NCBI RefSeq assembly: GCF_001485435.1
Contig: NZ_BCMS01000001.1
Location: 2,055,501-2,119,500 of the forward strand
Source: Deinococcus grandis
GTDB lineage: Bacteria; Deinococcota; Deinococci; Deinococcales; Deinococcaceae
DNA: 64,000 bases
Direction of reading: 5' to 3'
The notes under the pieces are model-generated. The model did not search any database and had not been told where the DNA came from. It saw only the letters and a program-made list of their open reading frames with translations. Below, one piece after another: positions 55,498-63,720 of the stretch. The translations under genes and the position numbers were made by a program. Position 1 is the first letter of the stretch. Each line of letters opens with the position of its first letter.

Positions 55498-56712
55498 ATG
55501 AATGACAGATTGTCGCTGGAACGACAGAAACTGATCAGCGCCTGGTACCGGTACGTGTCCCGTGAACAGGCGCCCCAGCCGGTCGAGACGACCGTGGACC
55601 AGGAGGTCGCCGCGTCGTGGGCGCGGTCGGCGCTGACCGTGTCGCCGGAGCGCGCGTGCGCGCCGATCATGAAGGAATCCGACGTGCAGCACGTCTGGCA
55701 CGAGAGCCCCCTGGAGTACGGCATGCGCGGCCTGATTCCCGAACTGCGCCGCCTCGCGGAGGAGGCGGACCTGATCGTCGCGGTCGGAAACGTGGACGGC
55801 ACGCTGCTGTGGACGCAGGGCAGCGAACGCATGACCGACCTGGCGCGCAGCATCAACTTCGTGCCCGGCGGGCAGTGGGGCGAGGGCAGCGTCGGCACGA
55901 ACGCGCTGGCGCTGTCGCTGCGCACCCGGCAGCCCGTGCGGGTGTTCAGCGCCGAGCATTACGTGCAGACCGTGCACGACTGGGTGTGCTACTCCAGTCC
56001 CATCCGGGATACCGGGAGCGGGGCGCTGCTGGGCGTGCTGGACATCAGCACCACCTGGGAGCACACCACGCCGCTGGGACTGGCCAGCGCCCGGCACTAC
56101 GCCGCGCAGATCGAACTGGCCATCCAGGGGCGGCCGGTCACGCCCGCCGCCGGGCTGAACCTGGCGTTCTGCGGGTCGCCGCGCGTGACGTTCGGCGGGC
56201 AGCGGCTGCACCTGACGCCCCGGCAGCACGAGCTGCTGTGCGTGCTGTCCCTGAATCCGGGTGGCCTGACGCTGGACGCGCTGCACGCGCACGTGTACGG
56301 CGACCAGCCGATCAGTCTGAGCACCCTGAAATCCGAGGTCAGCACCCTGCGGTCCCTGCTGGGCGGGCAGATCGCGTCGCGGCCGTACCGGCTGAGTGTC
56401 CCGATCACGCTGGACGTGCAGCGCATCGAGGAACTGCTGCTGGCCGGGCGCGTGAGCGAGGCCGCCGACCTGTACGACGGGCCGCTGCTGCCGCACTCGG
56501 CGTCGCCGCTCTTGACCTACTGGCGCGAGTACCTCGACGCGGCGCTGCGCGAGGCGGTGTGCCGGTCGGGCGACCCGGACCTGCTGTGGCGCTACGCGTC
56601 CCGTTTCGACGATCCGGAATGCCTGGACACCCTCGAAGACCTGCTGCCCGAAGGTGACCACCGCCGCCCGATCGCACGGGCGCGCCGCGCGGCACTGGAC
56701 GCCGCCTTCTGA
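55498..56712 (+). CDS. GAF-domain transcriptional regulator
   Basis: A 404-residue protein. The N-terminal half (about 30-220) resembles the sensor part of AcoR-type activators: a helical start with EVAASWARSAL, and a GAF domain with GGQWGEGSVGTNALALSLRTRQPVRVF. In place of a sigma-54 AAA domain the C-terminal half has a winged-helix region (VTFGGQRLHLTPRQHELLCVLSLNPGG, about 230-320). It precedes the MFS, Rieske and PQQ dehydrogenase genes, and such GAF regulators often accompany alcohol oxidation genes, so it is the likely sensor of the island. Confidence 0.8.
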   Translation: MNDRLSLERQKLISAWYRYVSREQAPQPVETTVDQEVAASWARSALTVSPERACAPIMKESDVQHVWHESPLEYGMRGLIPELRRLAEEADLIVAVGNVDGTLLWTQGSERMTDLARSINFVPGGQWGEGSVGTNALALSLRTRQPVRVFSAEHYVQTVHDWVCYSSPIRDTGSGALLGVLDISTTWEHTTPLGLASARHYAAQIELAIQGRPVTPAAGLNLAFCGSPRVTFGGQRLHLTPRQHELLCVLSLNPGGLTLDALHAHVYGDQPISLSTLKSEVSTLRSLLGGQIASRPYRLSVPITLDVQRIEELLLAGRVSEAADLYDGPLLPHSASPLLTYWREYLDAALREAVCRSGDPDLLWRYASRFDDPECLDTLEDLLPEGDHRRPIARARRAALDAAF

Positions 56713-56837
56713 TCCGGGAGGGCGATGACCCGCAGATACATCCGACCGGCGGGAACGGCCCCCAGGAGCCGGTTCACGCGGCGGACGAACACCCGCGAGC
56801 CCACCGGACGTTCGGGAGTCACGCGGCTTCCGTCCGG

Positions 56838-57011
56838 TGTGGACTCCGTCTGTTTCGTTGACAGCCGCGAAGGGCTCCGGTCTGTCGACGCCGCGTCCGG
56901 AACCCGTTCTGCTCCTGCTCGCCCGGCGGCGCGATCCTGCGAGTCCGCCCGGATCTGCCAGTTCGCCCGGACCCGGCGGGGCGCGCGACCCGGTCCAGCG
57001 GAGTCCGCATG
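56838..57011 (-). repeat. Dispersed stem-loop repeat, copy E
   Basis: Minus strand order: CATGCGGACTCCG, GGACTCGCAGGATCGCGCC, AGAACGGGTTCCGGACGC, stem GTCGACAG/CTGTCAAC, GAAACAGACGGAGTCC. Closest to copy D. On the plus strand its right end GGAGTCCGCATGA contains the ATG of the MFS gene. Confidence 0.7.
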
Positions 57012-58232
57012 AACCCGCCGGCGCCGCGCCTGCGTCCGAACGCGGCGCTGGCGCTGCTGGCCCTGAGTGTCGTGCTGAGCATGAGTCCGTGGTTCAGCGC
57101 GGCGGCCGCGCTGCCGCAGCTGCGTGAAGGCTGGGGCCTGAACGCCTTTCAGGGCTCGTGGCTGACGCTGGCGGTGCAACTGGGTTTCGTTGCGGGCGCG
57201 GTGGTCAGCGCCGCCCTGAACCTCGCGGACCGGACGCAACCGCGCGTGCTGATCGCCGCCGGGGCACTGACGGCGGCCCTGGCGAACGCGGCGCTGCTGC
57301 TGGGGCCGGGGCTGGTGGGGGCGCTGCTGGCACGCGCGGCCGTCGGGGCGGCCCTGGCGCTCGTGTACCCTCCGGCGCTGCGGGCCATGAGTGCGTACTT
57401 CACGCGCGGCCGGGGTCTGGCGCTGGGGGTCATGGTGGGCGCCCTGACGCTCGGCTCGGCCAGTCCGCACCTGGTCAACGCGCTGGGCGGCGCGGACTGG
57501 CGGGTGGTGGTGGGTGTCACCAGTGCGCTGGCGGCGCTGGGGGGCCTGCTGGCCCTGCCGGTCCCGCCGGGCCCACTGGCGACGAAAGCCCCGCCGTTCC
57601 GTCCGGCGCAGGCGTGGCGGGTCCTGACGGCGCGCGGCCCGGCCCTGGCGACCCTCGGGTACCTGGGGCACATGTGGGAGCTGTACGCCATGTGGACCTG
57701 GTTCGCGCTGTTCTACGGCGGCGTGCTGAGCGGCGCGGGCGCCCCGGACGCCACGCGCGGCGCGGCGCTGGCCACGTTCAGCGTGGTCGGTCTGGGCGCG
57801 CTGGGCTGCGTGGTGGGGGGCGTGCTGGGCGACCGCTGGGGCCGCACGCGCCTGACGGAACTGGCGATGTGGCTGTCCGGCGGCGCGGCGCTGGTCCTGG
57901 CGGCGCTGGTGGTGGGCGGCGCGTCGCCGGGGGCGGTGCTGGCCGTCAGTCTGTTCTGGGGGTTCTGGATCATCGCGGACAGCGCGCAGTTCAGCACGGT
58001 CGTCAGTGAGATCGCACCCGGCGAGTACGTGGGGACCGCCCTGACCGCGCAGCTGGCGCTGGGGTTCACGCTGACGGCCGTGACCATCGCGCTGGTGCCG
58101 CTGTTGCTGCCGCACCTGGGCTGGGGCGGCCTGTTCACGCTGTGGGCGCTGGGGCCGCTGCTGGGGGCGCTGGCCATGCGGGCCCTGCGGGCCACGCCCG
58201 ACGCTGCCCGCATCGCCGACGGTCGCGGCTGA
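57009..58232 (+). CDS. Major facilitator superfamily transporter
   Basis: A 407-residue protein with twelve hydrophobic segments. The loop after helix 2 (LADRTQPR) is the reduced MFS motif A, and GGVLGDRWGRTRLTELAMWL in the second half is a clear repeat of it. The ATG lies in the end of repeat copy E, and no Shine-Dalgarno is visible, so the true start could be one of the in-frame codons just after. It stands between the regulator and the Rieske/PQQ dehydrogenase genes; alcohol, acid or cofactor traffic is possible but not shown. Confidence 0.85.
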   Translation: MNPPAPRLRPNAALALLALSVVLSMSPWFSAAAALPQLREGWGLNAFQGSWLTLAVQLGFVAGAVVSAALNLADRTQPRVLIAAGALTAALANAALLLGPGLVGALLARAAVGAALALVYPPALRAMSAYFTRGRGLALGVMVGALTLGSASPHLVNALGGADWRVVVGVTSALAALGGLLALPVPPGPLATKAPPFRPAQAWRVLTARGPALATLGYLGHMWELYAMWTWFALFYGGVLSGAGAPDATRGAALATFSVVGLGALGCVVGGVLGDRWGRTRLTELAMWLSGGAALVLAALVVGGASPGAVLAVSLFWGFWIIADSAQFSTVVSEIAPGEYVGTALTAQLALGFTLTAVTIALVPLLLPHLGWGGLFTLWALGPLLGALAMRALRATPDAARIADGRG

Positions 58233-58246
58233 CCCGGCCGCACGTG

Positions 58247-58264
58247 TTTTGACCGGGTTCAAAA
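58247..58264 (+). promoter_or_regulatory. Perfect palindrome upstream of the Rieske gene
   Basis: TTTTGA-CCGGGT-TCAAAA, just after the MFS stop codon and 190 bases before the Rieske gene. The AT arms stand out. It may be an operator, or less likely the MFS terminator. A -10-like TACAGT lies near 58370. Confidence 0.4.
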
Positions 58265-58454
58265 TCGGCAGTTCATGCGGCGCTGCTCGGCCCGCAGCCG
58301 GGGGGAGCGTGGGGCGCACCAACCGCTTCCCCTTCCATCTCCAACCCCGGCCCAACCCGTCGTTTCTACAGTGAACGGTGACCTGAATCAATTCCGCCTT
58401 TCCTGAAAGGCTCCCGTCCAGTCCTGACGCGACTGGACTCTCCCGGAGGTTGCC

Positions 58455-59024
58455 ATGAATGAAACCAACACGAACCGTCGTCATTTCCTGAAACTGACCG
58501 CCGCCACCGGCGCCGCCGTCGGTCTCGCCTCCACCGTGGGCCGCGCCGGGGCGCAGGCGGCGGCGTCGCCGGCCAAACCCGGCGACCTGCTGATCTACCA
58601 GGACGGCGCCAAGAAGGGCCAGCCCGTGAAACTCGCCGACCTGAAGGTGGGCGTGGCCGTGTGGGCGGCCGTCGCCGACCCGGCCACCAAGCAGCCCCGC
58701 GACGCCGCCAAGGGTGGCGTGGTGATCGTGAAGCTCGCCAGCGGCAAGGTCAAGGCCAGCAGCAAACCCAACGCGCTGGGTGACGTGGTGGCGTACTCGG
58801 CGCTGTGCACGCACCAGGGCTGCCCCACCAAGGAGATCGGGTCGCTCGGGCAGGGCAAGGGAAACATCATCTGCACCTGCCACGGTTCGATCTTCGATCC
58901 GGGCGACAACGCCAAGGTGCTGGGCGGTCCCGCACCGCGCCGCCTGGCCGCGCTGCCGCTGAAGAAGGACGACAGCGGGCAGCTGGTCGCCAAGGCCGCG
59001 TTCACCGGCAAAGTCGGCAGCTGA
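58455..59024 (+). CDS. Tat-exported Rieske 2Fe-2S protein
   Basis: A 189-residue protein. The twin-arginine signal NRRHFLKLTAATGAAVGLA leads the protein. The cluster motifs are CTHQGC (C118, H120, C123) and CTCHGS (C140, C142, H143): by analogy with bc1-type Rieske proteins C118, H120, C140 and H143 bind the cluster and C123-C142 form a disulfide, which predicts a high potential. GGAGG six bases before the ATG. It is 82 bases before the PQQ dehydrogenase gene; no cytochrome c gene is seen nearby, so it may accept electrons from that enzyme. Confidence 0.93.
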   Translation: MNETNTNRRHFLKLTAATGAAVGLASTVGRAGAQAAASPAKPGDLLIYQDGAKKGQPVKLADLKVGVAVWAAVADPATKQPRDAAKGGVVIVKLASGKVKASSKPNALGDVVAYSALCTHQGCPTKEIGSLGQGKGNIICTCHGSIFDPGDNAKVLGGPAPRRLAALPLKKDDSGQLVAKAAFTGKVGS

Positions 59025-59106
59025 GTTCCTCCCGCACGCCGGGCGCGCCGCGCCCCTGACACGCACGACCGCACGGTGGGGTCATGACCCCGCGAAGGAG
59101 AGACAC

Positions 59107-60795
59107 ATGAAGGGAACTCGTTTGGTGGGTGCAGCACGGTTGAGCGCAATTCTGGCAGTCGGCGTTTCCCTTCTGGGCGCGGCTGGCGCGCAGTCCTACC
59201 CGTCGGTGACCGACGCCCGCCTGACCAACCCGGAGTCCAGCAACTGGCTGATGACCCGCGGGAACTACAGCAACTGGGGTTACTCGGCGCTGGGGGGTAT
59301 CACGGCGAAGAACGTGGCCGGGCTGCGGCCCGTGTGGGCGTACTCGACCGGGCAGACCGAGGGGCACGAGGGCGCGCCCATCGTGAACAACGGCGTGATG
59401 TTCATCACGGCGCCCATGAACAAGCTGTTCGCGCTGAACGCCACGAACGGGTCGCTGCTGTGGAAGTACGAACGCGAACTGCCGGACGACATCACCACCT
59501 GCTGTGACGTCGTGAACCGTGGCGTGGCCGTGTACGGGGACCTGGTGTTCATGGGCACGCTGGACTCGCACATGATCGCCTTCAACGCCAAGACCGGCAA
59601 GATCGTCTGGGACCGCACCATCGAGGACTACAAGAAGCGCTACACGATCACCTCGGCGCCGCTGGTCGCCAACGGTCGCCTGATCACCGGCGTGCACGGC
59701 GGCGAGTACGGCGTGCGCGGCTTCCTGGAGTCCATGGACCCCAAGACCGGCAAGACCCAGTGGAAGTCCTACACGACCGTCGAGAGCAGCTACCCGGCGG
59801 GCAGCGCCGCGACCGGCGGGGCGCCCACCTGGCTGACCGGTGGCTACGACGCGGCCACGAAGACCGTGTACTGGGGCGTCGGGAACCCCAGCCCCTGGAT
59901 GGATCCGCGCCGCAAGGCCACCGACGACCTGAAGTGGAGCTCCTCGCTGATCGCGGTGGACGTGAACACCGGGAAGATCAAGAGCGGCTTCCAGTACTCC
60001 CCGAACGACGCGTGGGACTACGACGGCGTGAACGAACCGATCCTGATCGACACCGTACAGGGCGGTAAGACCGTCAAGAGCATCGTCAGCGCGCACCGCA
60101 ACGGGTACCTGTACCGCTTCGACCGCACGGGCGGCGGCGTGAAGTACCTGAACGCCAACAAGTACGTGACGGTCACGGCGTACAAGGGCCTGGACAAGAA
60201 CGGGCGGCCCATCTGGGATCCGCAGCACCGCCCCGACCTGACCAAGGCCGTGAACGCCTGCCCCAGCTTCCTGGGCGGGAAGAACTGGCACCCGGCGGCG
60301 TACTCCCCGCAGACGAAACTGGTGTACGTGCCCAGCAACGAGTGGTGCATGGACATCAAGGGCGCGCAGACGAAGTACGCGGCGGGCGAGGCGTACGTGG
60401 GCGCCGAGTTCGAACTGAACCCGGTCCCGAACCTGAACTACGTGGGGAACCTGCAGGCGATCGACCCGGCCACCGGGAAGCGGGTCTGGAGTCAGACCTT
60501 CAAGGCGCCGCTGTGGGGCGGGGTGCTGACCACGGCGGGCGGGCTGGTGTTCACCGGGAACACCGCCGAGCGTGACTTCAACGCCTTCGACGCCCGCACC
60601 GGGAAGAAGCTGTGGTCGTTCAAGACGAACAGTGGCGTGGTGGGGCAGCCGATCAGCTACAGCGTGAACGGCAAGCAGTACGTCGCGGTGTTCAGCGGGT
60701 ACGGCGGCGCGATTCCGCTGTGGGCCGGGCCGATGGCGCAGCTGACGAAGGACACGCCGCGCGGCGGGGTGCTGTGGGTGTTCGCGCTGAACTGA
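59107..60795 (+). CDS. PQQ-dependent alcohol dehydrogenase with lanthanide-type metal site
   Basis: A 562-residue periplasmic quinoprotein with an eight-bladed propeller. The signal peptide ends near A28. Active-site features in order: adjacent cysteines C132-C133 (TTCCDVV, the ring disulfide), E200 (HGGEYGVRG), N260 (GVGNPSPW), catalytic D304 and the extra D306 in AWDYDG, and R331 (AHRNG). The Glu/Asn/Asp/+2 Asp set is that of lanthanide-dependent XoxF and PedH; calcium enzymes have Ala or Ser at the last place. It has no C-terminal heme domain and no CXXCH. GAAGGAG precedes the ATG. Substrate may be methanol, ethanol or another alcohol. Confidence 0.93.
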   Translation: MKGTRLVGAARLSAILAVGVSLLGAAGAQSYPSVTDARLTNPESSNWLMTRGNYSNWGYSALGGITAKNVAGLRPVWAYSTGQTEGHEGAPIVNNGVMFITAPMNKLFALNATNGSLLWKYERELPDDITTCCDVVNRGVAVYGDLVFMGTLDSHMIAFNAKTGKIVWDRTIEDYKKRYTITSAPLVANGRLITGVHGGEYGVRGFLESMDPKTGKTQWKSYTTVESSYPAGSAATGGAPTWLTGGYDAATKTVYWGVGNPSPWMDPRRKATDDLKWSSSLIAVDVNTGKIKSGFQYSPNDAWDYDGVNEPILIDTVQGGKTVKSIVSAHRNGYLYRFDRTGGGVKYLNANKYVTVTAYKGLDKNGRPIWDPQHRPDLTKAVNACPSFLGGKNWHPAAYSPQTKLVYVPSNEWCMDIKGAQTKYAAGEAYVGAEFELNPVPNLNYVGNLQAIDPATGKRVWSQTFKAPLWGGVLTTAGGLVFTGNTAERDFNAFDARTGKKLWSFKTNSGVVGQPISYSVNGKQYVAVFSGYGGAIPLWAGPMAQLTKDTPRGGVLWVFALN

Positions 60796-60894
60796 TGCGG
60801 CCTCCGCCTGAATGGTCAGCCGTTCAGGCCGAGCGGAGCGAGTGGCGGCGCAGCGGGTTCCGGGTGGTCGGTGAAACAGTTGGAATCCGTATGA
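60793..60894 (+). repeat. Dispersed stem-loop repeat, short copy
   Basis: Starts on the TGA stop of the PQQ dehydrogenase and ends CCGTATGA. Contains hairpin TGAATGG/CCGTTCA, box GGCCGAGCGGAGCGAGT, GCAGCGGGTTCCGG, GTGAAACAG and TTGGAATCCGTA. The long internal stem is missing compared with copy A. Confidence 0.75.
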
Positions 60895-60928
60895 CATGAG
60901 CTTCAGGGAAAGAGAGAGGGGGGCGCGC

Positions 60929-61018
60929 TGACGGCCGGATTCCGGTTCGTGGCGCGTCCCCTGCGCCGGTCCTGGCGTTCACGCCGGGTCGAGGATCAGT
61001 TCAGCGGAATCCGCGTGA
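60929..61018 (+). repeat. Diverged dispersed repeat, minimal copy
   Basis: Ends CCGGATTCCGG and GCGGAATCCGCG are inverted and are flanked by TGA on both sides. Inside is only a GC-rich hairpin region (CTGGCGTTCACGCCGG). Weaker member of the family. Confidence 0.5.
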
Positions 61019-61034
61019 GGCGGGAAGGGAGACG

Positions 61035-61925
61035 ATGATGCCGAGGCGAGTGCTTCATGGAGTGATGGCGGCCGTCCTGGCCGGGCTGCTGGGAAGCGCG
61101 GCGGCGCAGCAGGACCCGAATTCTCCGACGAGCACGACGGGGCTGCTGCGGACCAGTCCGAACCTGACGTTCTGCCTGGATCAGCAGAATCCCATGTGGC
61201 GGTTCGAGCAGGACCTGGCGACGCGGGTGGCGGCGGCGCTGGGCCGCAAGGCGGAGTTCTACGTGCACCGCACGCCGCTGCCGGGCGTGGATACCAGTCC
61301 GCAGCCGCTGGACCGGACGGAACTGATGCGGCTGTTCGCGCACCGGTGCGACGTGTACCCGGGGCTGGTGGGCAGCACGACGCCGGCGTTCGACTACCCG
61401 GCGGACGAGCAGATGTACGCCACGCGGCCGTACCTGAAGGTCAGTTACCTGTTCGTGAGCCGCGACCCGAAGGTCCGGTCCCTGGCGCAGTTGCCGAAGT
61501 CGCTGCCGGTCAGCATGGAGCGTCAGGGCGTCCCGGCGTACATGATGTATGCCACGCGGCGCGGGCAGTTCACGGAACGGCCGGTGAACACGGCGGCGCG
61601 GCTGGTGGCGGACCTGCGGGGTGGGCAGGCGCGGGTGGGGATGGTGTTCGCGTCGCAGCTGTACCCGCGCGTGCCAGACCTGGCGAAGGCGGGCTTGTCG
61701 GCGCAGCCGGTGGCGGGCCTGCCGAACATGTCGTGGTACGTGATCTACGGGTTGCGGCGCGACCGTCCGGCGCTGCGTTCGCAGCTGGACGGGGCGCTCA
61801 CGCGGTTGATCTCGCGTGGCGAGGTGCAGAAGCTGCTGGTCAAGCATGGACTGGCGCGGCCGGGCATGGCGGCGGCGGCCGTGACGGACCGGCGGCCGCA
61901 GTCGGAGTCGTTCAAGGATGACTGA
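61035..61925 (+). CDS. Periplasmic binding protein of the MoxJ/XoxJ kind
   Basis: A 296-residue exported protein, signal ending GSAAA. TGLLRTSPNLTFCLDQQNPMW then FEQDLATRVAAALGRKAEFYV is the beginning of a family 3 solute-binding fold. Such single binding proteins (MoxJ, XoxJ) accompany PQQ methanol dehydrogenases and are thought to help activate them. GGAAGGGAG precedes the first ATG. It overlaps the ABC ATPase gene by eight bases, giving an operon of binding protein, ATPase, permease and a second binding protein. Confidence 0.8.
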   Translation: MMPRRVLHGVMAAVLAGLLGSAAAQQDPNSPTSTTGLLRTSPNLTFCLDQQNPMWRFEQDLATRVAAALGRKAEFYVHRTPLPGVDTSPQPLDRTELMRLFAHRCDVYPGLVGSTTPAFDYPADEQMYATRPYLKVSYLFVSRDPKVRSLAQLPKSLPVSMERQGVPAYMMYATRRGQFTERPVNTAARLVADLRGGQARVGMVFASQLYPRVPDLAKAGLSAQPVAGLPNMSWYVIYGLRRDRPALRSQLDGALTRLISRGEVQKLLVKHGLARPGMAAAAVTDRRPQSESFKDD

Positions 61926-62892
61926 ACCGGGCGGGGCGGTGATCGAGGCGCGGGACGTGCGTTTCGCGTACGGGGACGTGCAGGCGTTGCGGGGCGTGAC
62001 CCTCGCGGTGCCGCGCGGATCGTTCTTCGCGCTGCTGGGCCCGAACGGGGCCGGGAAGAGTACGTTCGTGTCGCTGCTCAGTACGCTGCTGCCCCTGCAG
62101 GGGGGTGACCTGCGGGTGGCGGGACTGGACGTGCACCGCTCGGCGGGCGCGGTGCGCCGGGCGCTGGGGCTGGTGTTTCAGGAACCCAGCCTGGACGAGC
62201 GGCTGACGGTGCTGGAGAACCTGGAGTTCCACGGGCAGATCTACGGCATGCCGGGCCGGGCGCGGCGGGCGCGGGCGCAGGAGGTGCTGGGGATTGTGGA
62301 GCTGCTGGAGTGGCAGAACGCCACGGCGCGCATCCTGTCGCGCGGCATGAAACGCCGCCTGGAGATCGCGCGGGGCGTCATGCACCGCCCGGAACTGCTG
62401 ATCTTGGACGAACCGACGACCGGGCTGGACGTGCAGAGCCGCCGGGCGGTGTGGTCGTACCTGGACTCACTGCGGGCGCAGACGGGCGTGTCGCTGCTGC
62501 TGACCACGCATCAGATCGAGGAGGCCGAGGGTGCGGATCTGGTGGCGGTCGTGGACCGGGGCGAGGTGCTGGCGCTGGGCGCGCCGGATGACCTGCGCGC
62601 GGGGCTGGGCATGGTGGTGACGCTGCGGGGCGTGCCGGACGACCTGCGCGCGGCCCTGCTGGGCGGGCCGTTCACGGCGGGCGCGGCGGGGTCGCTGGTG
62701 GCACGCGTGCCGGACGCGGGGCCGCTGCTGTCGGAGCTGGGGCCGCAGCTGCACCGGCTGGGGGGCGTGAGTGCGCAGCCCGCCAGTCTGGAGGACGTGT
62801 TCCTGAACCTGACGGGGCGGGCGCTGCGCGAGGAGCGGCCGGTCGTGGGGGTGGGCGCGGCGTCGCCCGTGGACGGCCGGGGGTTCCGGTGA
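61918..62892 (+). CDS. ABC-2 type exporter ATPase of PQQ alcohol dehydrogenase clusters
   Basis: A 324-residue ATPase: Walker A GPNGAGKST at about 40-48, signature LSRGMKRRLEIARGV, Walker B LLILDEPTTGLD and a C-terminal domain of 90 residues. The pairing with an ABC-2 permease next to a PQQ alcohol dehydrogenase is a known arrangement (PedA-C-like), whose transported compound is not established. Confidence 0.88.
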   Translation: MTEPGGAVIEARDVRFAYGDVQALRGVTLAVPRGSFFALLGPNGAGKSTFVSLLSTLLPLQGGDLRVAGLDVHRSAGAVRRALGLVFQEPSLDERLTVLENLEFHGQIYGMPGRARRARAQEVLGIVELLEWQNATARILSRGMKRRLEIARGVMHRPELLILDEPTTGLDVQSRRAVWSYLDSLRAQTGVSLLLTTHQIEEAEGADLVAVVDRGEVLALGAPDDLRAGLGMVVTLRGVPDDLRAALLGGPFTAGAAGSLVARVPDAGPLLSELGPQLHRLGGVSAQPASLEDVFLNLTGRALREERPVVGVGAASPVDGRGFR

Positions 62893-63716
62893 CGCGCGGC
62901 GAGGTGACCCTGACGGGCGCGCGGTATCTGGCGGGGTGCCTGTACGCGATCTGGGCGCGCGAGGTCAAACGCAGCGTCCGGGAGAGCGGACAGCTGGTGG
63001 GGGCGTTCTCGCGGCCGCTGCTGTGGGTGATCATCTTCGGGGTGGGCCTGACGCCGTACTTCCGCACCGGGCTGCGCGAGACGACGTTCGTGGTGCCGTT
63101 CACGTACATGCAGTACATCTTCCCGGCGGTGGTGGTCCTGAACATCCTGTACCCCAGCATCCAGTCGGCGGTCAGCCTGATCTACGACCGGCAGTTCGGC
63201 TTCTTCCGCGAGGTCTTCGCGTCGCCGGTGCCCAGGGGCGTGGTGTTCGCCGGGAAGCTGCTGGGCGGCGCGACGGTCGCGACGTTGCAGGGCGGGCTGG
63301 TGCTGCTGCTGGGCCCGTACGTGGACGTGCCCATTCCGCCCGCGATCCTGCCGGGCGTGCTGGGGACGATGTTCCTGGTGTCGCTGGCGTTCACGGCGGT
63401 GGGGCTGCTGATCGCCACGCGCCTGCGTTCCTTCGAGGGGTTCGGGGTGTTCAGCAACGCGCTGATCCTGCCGCTGTACTTCCTGGCGAGCAGCGTGTTC
63501 CCGCTCGACCCGAGCCTGAGCGTGCAGCAGCAGCAGCAGGTGTTCCCGCCGTGGCTGGTGCTGCTCGTGCGGGCCAACCCGCTGACATACGCGGTGGATC
63601 TGCTGCGGCACTTCATCATCGACTACCACGAGCACCCGCTGGGCCTGGACCTGGGCGTGCTGGGCACGCTGACGGTGGTGACCTGCGCGCTGGCGTTCCG
63701 GGCGTTCCGGCGGTGA
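62889..63716 (+). CDS. ABC-2 type transporter permease
   Basis: A 275-residue protein with six helices. VIFGVGLTPYFRTGLRE and FREVFASPVPRGVVFAGKLLGG (the ABC-2 amphipathic element, about 110-132) are typical. A GTG start overlaps the ATPase stop (GTGA). It probably exports a compound to the envelope or assists cofactor traffic for the dehydrogenase. Confidence 0.88.
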   Translation: MTRGEVTLTGARYLAGCLYAIWAREVKRSVRESGQLVGAFSRPLLWVIIFGVGLTPYFRTGLRETTFVVPFTYMQYIFPAVVVLNILYPSIQSAVSLIYDRQFGFFREVFASPVPRGVVFAGKLLGGATVATLQGGLVLLLGPYVDVPIPPAILPGVLGTMFLVSLAFTAVGLLIATRLRSFEGFGVFSNALILPLYFLASSVFPLDPSLSVQQQQQVFPPWLVLLVRANPLTYAVDLLRHFIIDYHEHPLGLDLGVLGTLTVVTCALAFRAFRR

Positions 63717-63720
63717 GGCC

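Noticed and set aside
58869..58890. CTCHG in the Rieske protein considered as a cytochrome c motif
   Set aside because: The spacing is CxCH, not CXXCH, and it pairs with the CTHQGC motif of a Rieske cluster.
59500..59508. Adjacent cysteines in the PQQ dehydrogenase considered as a heme site
   Set aside because: TTCCDVV has no CXXCH; neighbouring cysteines are the known ring disulfide of PQQ alcohol dehydrogenases.
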